Shown here one piece after another: positions 51,454 through 63,471 of a stretch of DNA of 64,000 nt. Position 1 is the first letter of the stretch. Every line of letters begins with the position of its first letter. Made by a program: the position numbers and the translations under genes. Below the pieces are notes generated by a model that saw nothing but the letters and a program-made list of their open reading frames with translations, searched no databases and was not told where the DNA came from. Origin of the DNA: Trichinella spiralis (Eukaryota; Nematoda; Enoplea; Trichinellida; Trichinellidae). The stretch is from positions 7,069,860 to 7,133,859 of the forward strand of contig CM012955.1 of assembly GCA_000181795.3 (NCBI GenBank). Direction: 5' to 3'.

Positions 51454-51629
51454 ATTGAATAAAACGAAAGCTGTGATCATGTTGCTGTATATGAATATAT
51501 ATATGGTGATAGAAAATTCAGGTCAATTTTAGACGATGTATGCTTTGCAAAAATTTACATTACACACTATATTTATTAACAATTTCTACTAAGAATAATA
51601 AAACAAATAGATGAACCCTGTGCATTTAG

Positions 51630-51948
51630 GAATTATAAATCCCAACAACTGAATGCCAAACGAAATCTCTTCTGCAAAATTCTTCCCTTTCAAATAACAA
51701 ATACCTGTTTTGCATTTTTGTTCTTGACTCATTTAAGCCAATATCCAATAATTAAATATGCATCACATTTGACAAAGCAAACAATTCTGCTTAACCTTTT
51801 GAGTGATTGTCGACCTGATTTTCATAATCGATTTACTGTAATTTCAAAGCATTCATGGCAAATTTATGCAAATATCGCAGTTGAAGAAGAATGGAGGGAT
51901 GAGGAAATTGAGAAAATGAACTCTGCAAAATATTTGAATAGCAATTAG
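51630..51948 (+). pseudogene. Open 106-codon frame ending in repeat copy A (exon-like)
   Basis: After a TTTAG acceptor at 51625-51629 the frame stays open to TAG at 51946-51948. It reads as ordinary protein, e.g. NYKSQQLNAKRNLFCKILPF, CFAFLFLTHLSQYPIIKYAS and YANIAVEEEWRDEEIEKMNS. There is no ATG start in a good place, so it looks like the 3' exon of a gene or transposon ORF, whole or relic. The last 31 codons lie inside the three-copy repeat and keep their frame in the other two copies. No family was recognised. Confidence 0.4.
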
Positions 51949-52625
51949 AAACTATTTGCCATACTCAATTAAGTGTACAATTTCAATTTTGCAATTATCA
52001 AATTTGAATTTGAAAAATAACTTCTACTCTAATTAATTTAACACTATGAGTGTCACTTTAAACAAGTGAGTGTCATTTGAAAATTAATTTTTTCAATAAA
52101 AATAGCCATAAATGCGGATAATGAAAAATGTTATAAGGCATTTTTATTCCATTCCTACTGGCAGGTAGAATGGTTGATTGTTCTTCATCTACTGCCGGCC
52201 GATATAGCAAAATCAGCACGCCTAGAAGGGGTCAGAACGCGTAGTGTACAAATACACTAAAACCTATGTTGCCTACTGAATTAGCCTGAAAGCGGCTGAA
52301 AATAACAAAATCAGCACGCCTAGAAGGCATTCAGTTCTAACCCCAATGGTCAGCTGAGTATTGCAACCAAAATACAAGGCTGCAATCTCGAAAATGTGCA
52401 GCAGAATTAGATAATAAAGTAAAGACAAATGAAAAGACATTTGATTCTGCCAAGTGGAAGATAAATTCCACCTTTTATAAAGGCGTTAAAGCTATATATT
52501 TGCTAAATAATTGCGCTTCAACTGAGCATTACAGATATAAAAGTAAAAACAAGACAGCTACTGAATGATTAATGTAGGAGTTGAATAAAAAATAATGATA
52601 CAATTTCAGTCGATAGCTGTGGTGA
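51855..52625 (+). repeat. Dispersed repeat, copy A
   Basis: About 770 bp nearly identical to copy B, offset 3970 bp (for example 51901 onward against 55871 onward), with few substitutions through most of its length. It starts with the conserved coding tail ending at 51948. It contains an internal direct repeat of about 22 bp around 52208 and 52308. Identity fades near 52620. Confidence 0.85.
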
Positions 52626-52839
52626 ATAAAATATAAATTACTGTTGAAACTGAAAGATAAGTTCAATTTTGGCAAGATTACAATAAGCAAGAAAGTGGTC
52701 AGCATTGCTCGCTATCAATGGCAAAGAACAACACAATTTTAATTTCTTTTTTCTTTCCCACCCGCTTTAAAAGTTAAATTACAAAAATTTGATTGTCTAG
52801 TTCAAGTACTGTACTGTACTTGTTATTTGAATAAACAGG

Positions 52840-53215
52840 ACTTGCTGTATTTGCAAAGAGTAATGTAATAAAGGTCAATTTTACGATAAATGATTGATTT
52901 ATCCATGCATTAGATGTATGAAGAATAGAAGAAAATTGTAAGAAAAGAAGAAAAAGAAAAAAGTACTGTTATTTGAATGGTTTCATGGCAAGTTTATGCA
53001 AATATAACAGTTGAAGAAGTATGTATTGATGAGGAAATTGAGAAAATTAATTCTGTAAAATATTTGAATAACAATTAGAAACTATTTCCCATACACAATT
53101 AAGTGTTCAGTTTCAATTTTGCAATTATCAAATTGAATTAAAAAATAACTTCTACTTTAAATAATTTAACATTATGAGTGTTACTTTAAACAAGTCAGTG
53201 CTGTCATTTAAACAA
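52840..53215 (+). repeat. Dispersed repeat, copy C (partial, diverged)
   Basis: Matches the 5' portion of copy B (55665-56040) with more differences, then breaks off. It shares the coding tail (VEEVCIDEEIEKINS) ending in TAG and the following AT-rich stretch, but lacks the distal half present in A and B. Confidence 0.75.
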
Positions 53216-53322
53216 GTTTGAATGCCAAATTGTTTAAACACTTTAAAGCATGAGTTACGTCTTGTATGCCGCGTTCTTTAGTTCTTATCAAAGTTCGAGC
53301 TTGATAGTTGCATTAAATTGCG

Positions 53323-53553
53323 ATGTGGAAGGAAGGTACTTTCGCGCTTTTCGTGCTTTCCGCTTTGTGCGTGTTGGTCGCATTTGGGTATATGATTTAC
53401 AGAGCAGTAAAGTTGGGGAAGAAGGAAAGAAAAAAGAAGATCCAGCAGACAAAGCAAAACGTGAATAAATTCCTTGACTTGCTACCACCACCGGGACAGA
53501 CGGCGCCGTTGGACAGTGAAATTATTCAACAAATGCTTGAGCAGTCGTCATGA
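53323..53553 (+). CDS. Small single-pass membrane protein (76 residues)
   Basis: Single-exon ORF with ATG start. The N-terminal transmembrane helix is TFALFVLSALCVLVAFGYMI. A strongly basic juxtamembrane stretch follows (YRAVKLGKKERKKKIQQ), predicting the C-terminus is cytosolic. The tail is soluble and ends PLDSEIIQQMLEQSS. GC content is higher than the flanks and the amino-acid pattern is ordered. AATAAA occurs at about 53651. It resembles small integral membrane (SMIM) proteins in architecture, but I recognise no specific family. It sits between repeat copies C and B. Confidence 0.6.
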   Translation: MWKEGTFALFVLSALCVLVAFGYMIYRAVKLGKKERKKKIQQTKQNVNKFLDLLPPPGQTAPLDSEIIQQMLEQSS

Positions 53554-55659
53554 AAGCTGATTCGATCAGCAGCACTGTTTTTAATATTCGCTTTCTATAA
53601 ATAATTTCAATAGAAATGTTGTTCTTTGTTTTAATGTCAAAAATTCTTGAAAATAAAATTTACTATATTTTGTTTTGTTTTCAAATAGATTTAATGGAAA
53701 TTTTCAAATTTGTAAGCACTGCTATATACATTTTTGCCTTAGAATTAGCAGTTTTTGTGGTTACGGATTAAAAATGAAAATCCAGTCGTTGAAACGGCAA
53801 GAAATGGGAAAATATTGTTACATAGTTTAATCATTTCCTTTCTAGCGCTGCTTTGATAGTTAATTTTTGAAATTCAGCTGTTGCTGAAAATTCTCTCTTC
53901 TGCATAAAATTCAACCTGACGAACACACACGTTTATCCAAACGTTCTTGAATTCGCATATGAATCTTCATTTGTCAAAATAGAATTTCATTTCTCATCAA
54001 TGGAATTCAATATAAACATTGAATTATTGTATTACGTTTTTAATTTAATTATCAACACTTCAGAAGCATTTGTTTGATAAAAATTTACATATTTTGAAAA
54101 TCACGGAACACTGAATGATATTATGCTTTACTATCATTCTGTAAATAATCTAATATTTAATCGACGTGCATCCGTAGATGAACAGTTAAATATTTTGAAC
54201 TGCTTTTCGGTAAGATGATGGAATTTGTGTTTAGGTGGTGTTAAAAATTTTCTCGCTTAATTTCTGATGGTTATTAACAACTGCCTTTTGTCTGCTTTTT
54301 GGGACAAGCAAATTTCCTTTCTGTTAATATTTTATCGTGTTGAGCTATTTAATAGTTGTCAAGCGTTCATTAATTCCGCTTCTAGGATAGCAGAGGTTAG
54401 TAATTAGATAGATCAGCCCAATTATGCGATAGGCAGAAGAATGACTCTTTCGCATTTTCCATATGCAGCTAATTGAAGCTGAATTCAAGTACCACAAGTG
54501 ACGTGATTGAAAAATTCTGAACAAGCAAAATGGTAATGTATTTTGTTTTAAATATTCTATTGATTTCTCATCATGCACGTGGCTATTTCTTACGGCATAG
54601 AAAGTTACATGGCAGCACTCTGAATTCCTGCATTAAATTAAAATTAATTGTTTTATTGTACATTTTCTGTGGAATGTATTCCTTTTTTGAAAAAGCCATT
54701 TTTGAATCTGAAGTACGAAGCATTAAAAAGTAATTTTTTATTTCTGAATAATTTTTTAGAAGGGTTTAGATTTTCATATTTAGGCAGTTTAAAGTGCACT
54801 TGGCTTGTATTATAACTAAATTGTAGATTTTCTTTCATCAGACTTTAAAATACGAAATGATAAATAATGCTAATGTTTTGATAATTTGCGTAAACATGGA
54901 AAATTTATGACTGTCTTTTCAGTGATTTTCAATTTTGCACGTTATATGACAGTTTTGAACTTCGAAGATACATGAATTGCCGATTATAATGGTTAATAGA
55001 AATATTTGATTGCTTCATCAACTCGAATTATGTTATCCGAAGGCAAACTGAAATGAAGCTTGTTTCCCTGACATCGAAATGTATTTGTGAGATCTCGCTA
55101 TTTGTTTGCCTTTCTGCTAACATCCACCAAAATTATGTCGGCCCAGCGGAGTGAACAATTTAAGTAGTACTTGTTCACCAATTCATTTCATGGAAAACTC
55201 TATGTAAGTGCTATGCAATCACTTTTGCGTCATTCGTAGAAATAATTTTTGGCTAACGGTATGCTGAGAGTGAATGGTGGTGCGTTTTCAATGGAAAGAC
55301 GGTCGTAGGTCCTTAAATTAGATATGATTTTTTGTTCATTTTATTATAATTTCTAGAAATTTTTTGTCGTGGTATGGAACTGCATATAAAGAAGGATGGA
55401 TCTCAACCAAATGGAGACGCTAATTTAGTTAAGTCTCATTTTTCTTCACTTATTTCGTTTTTTTCTACAGTAATGTAATTTCTGAAATTTCACGTCTAAG
55501 ATGACAAGCCCTTTATTTGGAAAATTTTATGGATGTAGAATAGTCAAAATATTCCATTATAAATGAGATATGTGCAAAATGTGTCAATGCTTACGATTAG
55601 CAGCAATTAAAATTTCAGTTTGTCCAGATATTCTTTGTCGAGATACGCTACGTGAAGCT
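53554..55659. other. AT-rich intergenic DNA
   Basis: Short open frames occur (for example near 54528) but none shows supported splice structure or protein character. Confidence 0.4.
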
Positions 55660-56605
55660 ACTTGTTATTTGAGTTAACGGGACTTGTTGTATTTGAAAAG
55701 AGTAAAGTAGTAAAGGCCAATTTTACGATAAATGATTGATTTATCCATGCATTAGATATTTAAAGCATAGAATAAAATTGTAAGAAAAGAAGAATAAAAA
55801 AAGTACAGTAATTTGAATGCTTTCATGGCAAGTTTATGCAAATACAGCGGTTGAAGAAGTATGTATGGATGAGGAAATTGAGAAAATGAACTCTGCAAAA
55901 TATTTGAATAGCAATTAGAAACTATTTGCCATACTCAATTAAGTGTACAATTTCAATTTTGCAATTATCAAATTTGAATTTGAAAAATAACTTCTACTCT
56001 AATTAATTTAACACTATGAGTGTCACTTTAAACAAGTGAGTGTCATTTGAAAATTAATTTTTTCAATAAAAATAGCCATAAATGCGGATGATGAAAAATG
56101 TTATAAGGCATTTTTATTCCATTCCTACTGGCAGGTGGAATGGTTGATTGTTCTTCATCTACTGCCGGCCGATATAGCAAAATCAGCACGCCTAGAAGGG
56201 GTCAGAACGCGTAGTGTACAAATACACTAAAACCTATGTTGCCTACTGAATTAGCCTGAAAGCGGCTGAAAATAACAAAATCAGCACGCCTAGAAGGCAT
56301 TCAGTTCTAACCCCAATGGTCAGCTGAGTATTGCAACCAAAATACAAGGCTGCAATCTCGAAAATGTGCAGCAGAATTAGATAATAAAGTAAAGACAAAT
56401 GAAAAGACATTTGATTCTGCCAAGTGGAAGATAAATTCCACCTTTTATAAAGGCGTTAAAGCTATATATTTGCTAAATAATTGCGCTTCAACTGAGCATT
56501 ACAGATATAAAAGTAAAAACAGACAGCTACTGAATGATTAATGTAGGAGATTGAAATAAAAAAATAATGATACAATTTCAGTCGATAGCTGTGGTGAAAT
56601 AAAAA
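55660..56605 (+). repeat. Dispersed repeat, copy B, ending at the assembly gap
   Basis: The longest copy. Its first 380 bp match copy C and its last 730 bp match copy A almost perfectly. It keeps the in-frame tail (YANTAVEEVCMDEEIEKMNS) and stop. The final 60 bp before the gap show extra A residues relative to copy A, as expected at a low-quality contig end. Confidence 0.85.
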
Positions 56606-56615
56606 NNNNNNNNNN
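56606..56615. other. Assembly gap (10 N)
   Basis: Ten Ns directly after repeat copy B; true gap length unknown. Confidence 0.99.
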
Positions 56616-57594
56616 TTTATCACACAGTTGTACAGTATTTAACTGACACACACGATTTATAAATTGACCATTTCTCAATAATGACGACGTTGTGTTTGTA
56701 ATTTTAAAGTTCAACAGATGTTGTTGTTGGGCACTGAAATTGTTCATTGTTTAAACTGCTTTTTTGCACTTTAAAATTTTTCTACACATTCCTTTTACTA
56801 CAAATGCCAATAGGAATTGTTTTATTTTTTTTTTTTTGATTATTGGAAAGTATTTCAGCAAGGAATTTATCTTTTCTGTCCAGTGAACAACAACTTTAAG
56901 AATTTAATTTCTTTTTTAAATAATTCATTCCATATTTAATGTTTAATTTAATCATCGCTGCACAATTGTTGGTTTCATTTTGTTGTAAACAGATTTTGCG
57001 TCCTTTATATAAATTATGAATGAAAAGCGGAAGGAATTAATAAAACAAAAAAAGAAAAAGAAATATGCATATGTTATAGCTGATGTTCTGATGAAAGTTG
57101 TATTTTATTTTTAAACTGGTTTGATATTCATAAATATGTAAATGTTTAATTGGATTAAAGAAGAGTTGTTTTTTCAGTTTGCCGTCAGTGATCCGTTGTT
57201 TTCCGAAGCCAAAGTTTGGTTGATCAACAACAACTATTTTGCGGTTTAGTATGATTGGAATTTTCACTTTACTGTCCGTATATGTGCGTTCGCTTCGTAT
57301 ATCTTCCAACAAAGTTCATTAACTGTACACGAAAATTAAAAATATAATTTTTCAATCTATAAATAATAAAAATCATGAAAAAAATATATTTTATTGTAAC
57401 AACTGAGAACTTTCCTTACTGACTGTACTACATAATTTATAAACTTGCTCACCTAAAAACTGCACAATAAACATTTTTAACATTTCACTATGTTAAACAT
57501 CAGTGTAATATGAAATAAAGTTGACTTATACTAGCATATTAAGTGCATTAAGTGAAGGCATCTTCAAATTGCTCAACTGTTATCACATTTTTGT
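56616..57594. other. Intergenic DNA right of the gap
   Basis: Mostly AT-rich. A minus-strand frame at about 57160-57312 (LLEDIRSERTYTDSKVKIPI and on) is charged and protein-like and could be an exon, perhaps of the adjacent TRPC gene, but its splice sites are not convincing. Confidence 0.25.
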
Positions 57595-60500
57595 TTAAAT
57601 TGCATTGTAAATATTGAGCGTTTCCATTCCAGTGATGATAATAGCTTCCTAAAATAAAATTAACATTTCATGACATTAAATGATAACTTTGCTGCATAAT
57701 TCATAAAGAAAGTATAATTTAATTTTATTAAAAGAAATTAATACAACATATGTGTATATTAAAATATTTATTTTTTTACAACAGTGTTGGTCAACCAGAG
57801 GGGTGCGTTCTCCTAGGGGGCGGGGGGGGCGTGTGAAGGGTACGGGGGGAAGCACGAAATTTTAGTCCTGCATAGGTGTTCAAAATTAAAAAGTTCATTT
57901 CTGTTGAAACCTGAAGTACTTCCTGAGCTCATATAGTTAATTTATGCGGCTCCTAAGATGCCTAGTCAATAGATATCATCATCTTATTTACAATGCATTA
58001 ACAAATTGCTCGCCTGCATATCATAGTAATGATTTTTATTTTGATGTTGGTGACTTTTTGTTCCCCAGTGAACCGTTTCTTACAAGTTTCTACTTCTGGC
58101 TAAATTTTCACCGCCTTTTTTTACTGGTCATCTTAGTTTTAGCATAACAGCCTCAGCTTTGCACAGTTTATCATTTACCACTGTACTAAAATCACATCGT
58201 ACTGCAGCTGGGCTTGATTCAACCATGAGGCAACAATTTACTTTGCGTACATACTTTTCTTTTTTGGGGAGTAGGGGTATTAATTGCACAACTTTGATTA
58301 AGAGGGCGGCGTGCGCTGACAGTCGTTCAGAACCATTGTTTTGCAGTATTGCAATGTTACCCCATTTGTTTAAATATAGTAAATATTTAAAAATATTTCA
58401 TACACTGAAATCAACTGTACATACCTTGCCAAATTTTTCTTCTAACGCTCGTCGACCAAGTAATCGATGTTTCAACTTCACCATAAGATTCTGAAATGTT
58501 AATCTTAAGTGAGACTAACCTAACTTTTTGAAAAAGTGACAACTCACTTCATATTCATCATCGCTTTCCTCCGGTTCTGATTTGTAATTCATGTTCTACA
58601 AATAAAATATAAAATTCTTATTTAAAATAACAAATGCAAAAGCTAGAATACTATTCATTTTGGTTAATTTCAATTCTCAAACAATTAAGACAAAGTCATT
58701 TTGAAATTAAGAAATACTGTCTAAGAAAATTATATCATCTCTTTATGAAATAATTACTATGTGAAAGCTTAATGATAAAAAACCTGAAGACTTGAGAACA
58801 AGAAAAATGCATTCGTTTTCAAAATGCCATTGTTGCTTTCAACGCAAATTTAAATTCACCAACTCTAATAATAATGTATTTTAAATTTGCTTACCCATGC
58901 AGATAGTCTAACGTCTTTGTATTTTTTTCGTTGAAACAATCGTCTAAAAATATAAACTATTCCATGTATTAATAGCTGAAGTAAACTAAACGGGGGTGGA
59001 ATCATTCGACATTCATCAAAAAATTCCATCCATATCTGACTCAAAACATAAGCCCATTCTTTTTCACTATTTTCCTGAAAATGTATGTTTTATGTTTGTA
59101 TAGAAAATGCAAATAAATTGAAAAACAAATTTTTGCTAACCAACACAGCTGCTGCAGTATTTGACATGATAGAGATCATTAAATTCAATAACGATACCAC
59201 AAGAATGATATAATATAAAGCAGATAAAAGTTCAGCAGCAGATTGTACTAAATGATGCTTTGTTTCTTCTTTGTCAGGTCCAAATTGTCCCACAACCACT
59301 TCCAGACGTTCTGGGTCCAAATAACCATACCATGCCCAGTATAGGTATCGAATTGCTGATTCAATGCTAAAATGTGCTACCCTTACTATTGTTAAACAGT
59401 TGTCAAAAAATAAAAAAAAATACCTTGTCATGAAGGTAGGCTGTTCGTACAGTTTTCCATCTCTTAAAACAACATTACCTTTGTAATGTTCAATAAGGTA
59501 ATTTAGACCAAGAGCGAATGAACCAATGATAACAACAAACATGCTCATGAATATAAGAATATCTTTCACACATCTTCCAATAGAAATCTTGAAAAAGATA
59601 AAAACATTAATGATGTTTCACAAATATTCAGCTAAAGAAAAGAATGCTTGAACATTGTCATACATTTGATTAACATTTTACAATAACATTGAATTGCCTG
59701 TCAAGTTGAGATATACAATTCAACTTACTACTACTGGTCCATACATGCGAAATACTTGAAAAAAATAAAACAAACGCCAGCTTGCCATCACTGACGCAAA
59801 TGTAAACAAAACTTCAAACAACAAAGTAGGATGGTATGGATCCCAATGAACTCTGTGTGCATAACGTTGACCGTGGTGTTTAACTTCTAACCAAGAGTTC
59901 ATGAATGCATTGAAAGCTAGCAGATACATGCTCATCAGAATTAGATCATACCTAGAACATATTGTTTTTTCAATGGTGCAATATTTCTGACAATATTATA
60001 TTCAAATTTAAATTGAAAACATTTCCTAATTCAGCAAACGTACCAACGCCACCAAGAGTATAAAAATCGTCTAAAGCCCAGTTGAATGACATCTGTCCAT
60101 GAAATTGTGAACCAGGAAAACAAAAAAATCCATACGTAGCAAATAATAATTGTTTTGAAAACTATAACACAAAATTAAATTTATCATTGTATTTACTGTA
60201 AGACAAATTTAATTGTTCAGTTGTACGGTTGTCTGGTGCACCGCGGAGGTCTCGTCTTTCTTTGTACTGCGTGAACGCTACCAGACACATCAAAAATATA
60301 ACATATGACGTAGCAAAAGAAATAAATCTAAAATTGATAAATATTTTTAATTATGCATAAATTATTATTTACATCAATTTATTTACTATAATGTGAACGA
60401 GTTTTACAGTAGGTTTATTGACTTTTTAATATTGAGTGACATACCTTGCAACTGGAGTTGAGTAAGATTTAAAGACTTTTCCATTAGTGAGCACGTTCAC

Positions 60501-63471
60501 CAAGCTTGTTATCGGATAACCGACGGTATGCACAACAATTCTAGCAACTTTTTCTGAATTGCTTATCCCATTCCAGTCAGCCCATTCACCTTTAAATTTC
60601 TTTTTCAGTACGGTTAGACAACGGGGATCACTCAAAAACTAAAAATATGAAAAAGTATGAGTAAACCTAGACATGCTGAAAAACTTATTTTGATTTCTTT
60701 ACATCTTTTTGATCTGTGTCAATAGCAACAGATACTCGAGGAAAAGCAGTCAGTGATCCAACTGGAGCGCCTTGACTTTCCTTAAGCAAAACCGCTGCTT
60801 CCTCTTCTGTTTGGCAGCACAGAATAAGCGCAGTTGGGAGACGACGTAAATTTTCTTTTAACTTATTGTACGTGTCCTAAATAAGCAATTTTAATACAAT
60901 TTGTTTCACTGCATTTATTGCTTTTCCAAAAGATAATATTATTAAATGTAAAGTTTGCTTTCAAGATTAGAGTATAATTGCCTTATAATATGGTTCACAA
61001 TCCATGCATTTGTCCATTTCACGACAAAGCATGAATGATTCAATGATAGGATCTGGAAAGATGTCCTGAAGCAAATACGCAGGGTTGCACAATGCTTTGT
61101 AACTATCTAGTCGCAGTAAAGTAATGCTGACATCATCCTTATGGTTTTTCTCCATCTCACATTCATTGCAAATGCCTGAAAATAAATGAATCGTTATCTA
61201 AAAATCCATGAAGTACATACTGATAACAAAAATTACATCCTGCTCGGTGAGGTATGGGAACTGTATAACCCATTTCAACAAATAATTTTATCATTTTGTA
61301 GTTTCCCATTTGAGCTGCTACCATTATTGGTGTTAGATGATTTGGGAAAAGTACAGGTAATTCAGAATTCGCATCATATCGTCTAAAGATAAAAAATATA
61401 AATAATCATAGTAAACCCAGAAGTTAACAAAAGCAAAACAGTTTGCTTTCTGATTTTATAATATATTTTGAATTACATGCTAATATTTCTTACAATATTT
61501 GAAATTAAAATTTTTCATTAACATTTGACAGTGATTCAAAAAATAGTAAACTGGATTTTAAGGTAAATGTACCAGTAATAAAAAAATGTGACGTAAATTG
61601 ATAAATTATAAATAAATTTAAAGGCACGCCTTTTCATGCCTTAATAAATATTATGTAATACAAAATTCCACATATTTAAATATTTTATTTAAAATAAAAG
61701 TTAATGACATTGTACAATACACTGCATCATTAAATTTCTTAAATTTCCATATCAGATGGTACAGTTTAACATAACTTGCACATCATTTAATCACTATAGA
61801 TTAATTTGTTCATTAGTAAAAAAGTTTTATTTTCACTTGATTCTAAGAGAAAACTACATAAAATAACTATATATGTGCATCACATCAAGCTGAAAAGTAG
61901 TAACAAAAACTTCAGCGAATTAATCATTATGTATTAAAAATGTGAATTATAATATATCATCATATTATGATAATTGAATGTACTCATTTTATTAAACATT
62001 CAAAAAGATTAATGTTAAATGAAACGTTTTAATCAGCTAACTTTACTGCTGCATTTATAATTTCTTACCTGTCCTTGAGTAGTGCAGCAACAACTTTCAC
62101 TTCAGAACCAAGAACAGCAATGAGTATTGTCTCTTTCAAACGATACTCAATTTTAGGAAGCCATTTTAAAATTGGCTTCCATTTCTTTCTTAGTATGGCG
62201 TACTGAGCAACTGTAAATCTATTCACATTCTCGGAATCCAAAACAGATGGATTTTTCTAATTTGAAGTTTTCAAATTAATACTACGTAAATCGAAACTTG
62301 TGAATTGTGGAAAATTATTAAAATGTTATATAAATGCATAAAAACGTATGTAAAAAATAAAGACAAAATTAAACAAAAGCACTGTCGATGCTATAATGTG
62401 TAAGGATATTTAAATAGTTATTGAAAGCTATTAAGGTTAACAAGTGTAAAATTTTTTTCTATCCTTCAAAATATACTTGCTTGGCTAACAAAAGATATTC
62501 TTAAATAAATTTGAAAGTATTAACATGACTTACGTTGACACAATTAGCCAGCTCATCTTCCTTACCACAGTCTATCAAGTTAAAGACATCTCGAGCATCT
62601 CCTTTACCTTTTGCATCCATAGCTGACGTTGACGTTTCTAGAAAATAAAAAAAGATATTATTTTATCAAGGTTAACAAATAAATAGGTAACGCTCATCTC
62701 TACCAACTGTATAGTAAGATATGGCAACACTAAACAAACCTACTGTAATTTTGACAACTTATGAACTTGAAAATTAATTACAGAAGGTGAATAATTTTTA
62801 CTTGAAATAAAAAATCATTGAATAAAAATGTTAAATTTGTCTTAAATGAGGTCTTCATAATATTTTTCTTTTTATACCACGACACCAAGATTGTGAAGCT
62901 TATTAAGAAACCCATATATGTAATGGCCATTAGTGAAATTTCTTTCGTTGTGATTGGTCAGATACCCTCAGACTGATTTCATGATAACGGTACCCTACTT
63001 TCATAATTTCCGTATTTTACTGAACATGTTCAGTTTCTATTCATTTGCGTTGCTTCGATTGCCTCTACTTATTTTCTTATTTAACAGGACAGTTTGTTGT
63101 TTTTATCATTATTTTCATGATCACAAATTTCAAAAATAATATCTTGAATTTCTTTCACCTCATACATTTTTAAAATAGTTAATTTTATTACTTTTACATT
63201 AAATAGTATTTAACATTGTTCTTTTTGTTTTTCACAATTAACAATAACATTAAATGGTAAAAGATCAATTGGAAGCAGTTATAGCGGTGTTCTTAGCCAA
63301 TTTACGGTTATCTTCATCCATAACAACTATTGTGATCAGCACAGTTTGTTGGTTACTGAATCAAAATAGTCGTGTGTAATACTGACAACGGGAACTAAGC
63401 AAATGTCAAGACAACTACTCACCACGCCTCATCTCCTTTTCCACAGTATGGTTTCTCATTTGATTGTCCAT
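57595..63471 (-). CDS. TRPC: TRPC-type cation channel
   Basis: Six-helix non-selective calcium-permeable channel. Minus-strand exons in coding order: 63423-63471, 62534-62637, 62069-62256, 61237-61382, 60982-61175, 60703-60876, 60445-60638, 60197-60327, 60044-60161, 59729-59951, 59424-59587, 59141-59366, 58895-59074, 58548-58595, 58425-58490, 57595-57648; 752 residues. Ankyrin-like repeats open the protein (NHLTPIMVAAQMGNYKMIKL). The TRPC motif PHRAGCICNEC is rebuilt across a splice. S1-S6 lie in about 350-636: HPTLLFEVLFTFASVM and GPVVISIGRCVKD (S4 region), pore LYWAWYGYLDPE, S6 VSLLNLMISIMSN. In the post-S6 region the family's EWKFARAKL is EWAYVLSQI, then IPPPFSLL. The first exon is chosen by phase and an upstream in-frame TAA. 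The last exon is uncertain; an alternative phase of it reads SYYHHWNGNAQYL. Confidence 0.88.
57779..58330. mobile_element. Possible hAT-like element remnant inside a TRPC intron
   Basis: Begins with CAGTGTTGGTCAACC and a G-rich stretch, like the terminal bases of hAT elements. It is GC-richer than its surroundings. A minus-strand run (VESSPAAVRCDFSTVVNDKL) may be a decayed ORF. No matching inverted end was found, so the assignment is tentative. Confidence 0.25.

Noticed and set aside
51631-56605. CRISPR-like or tandem array interpretation of the repeated blocks
   Set aside because: Only three copies, hundreds of bases long, irregular spacing, in a eukaryotic genome.
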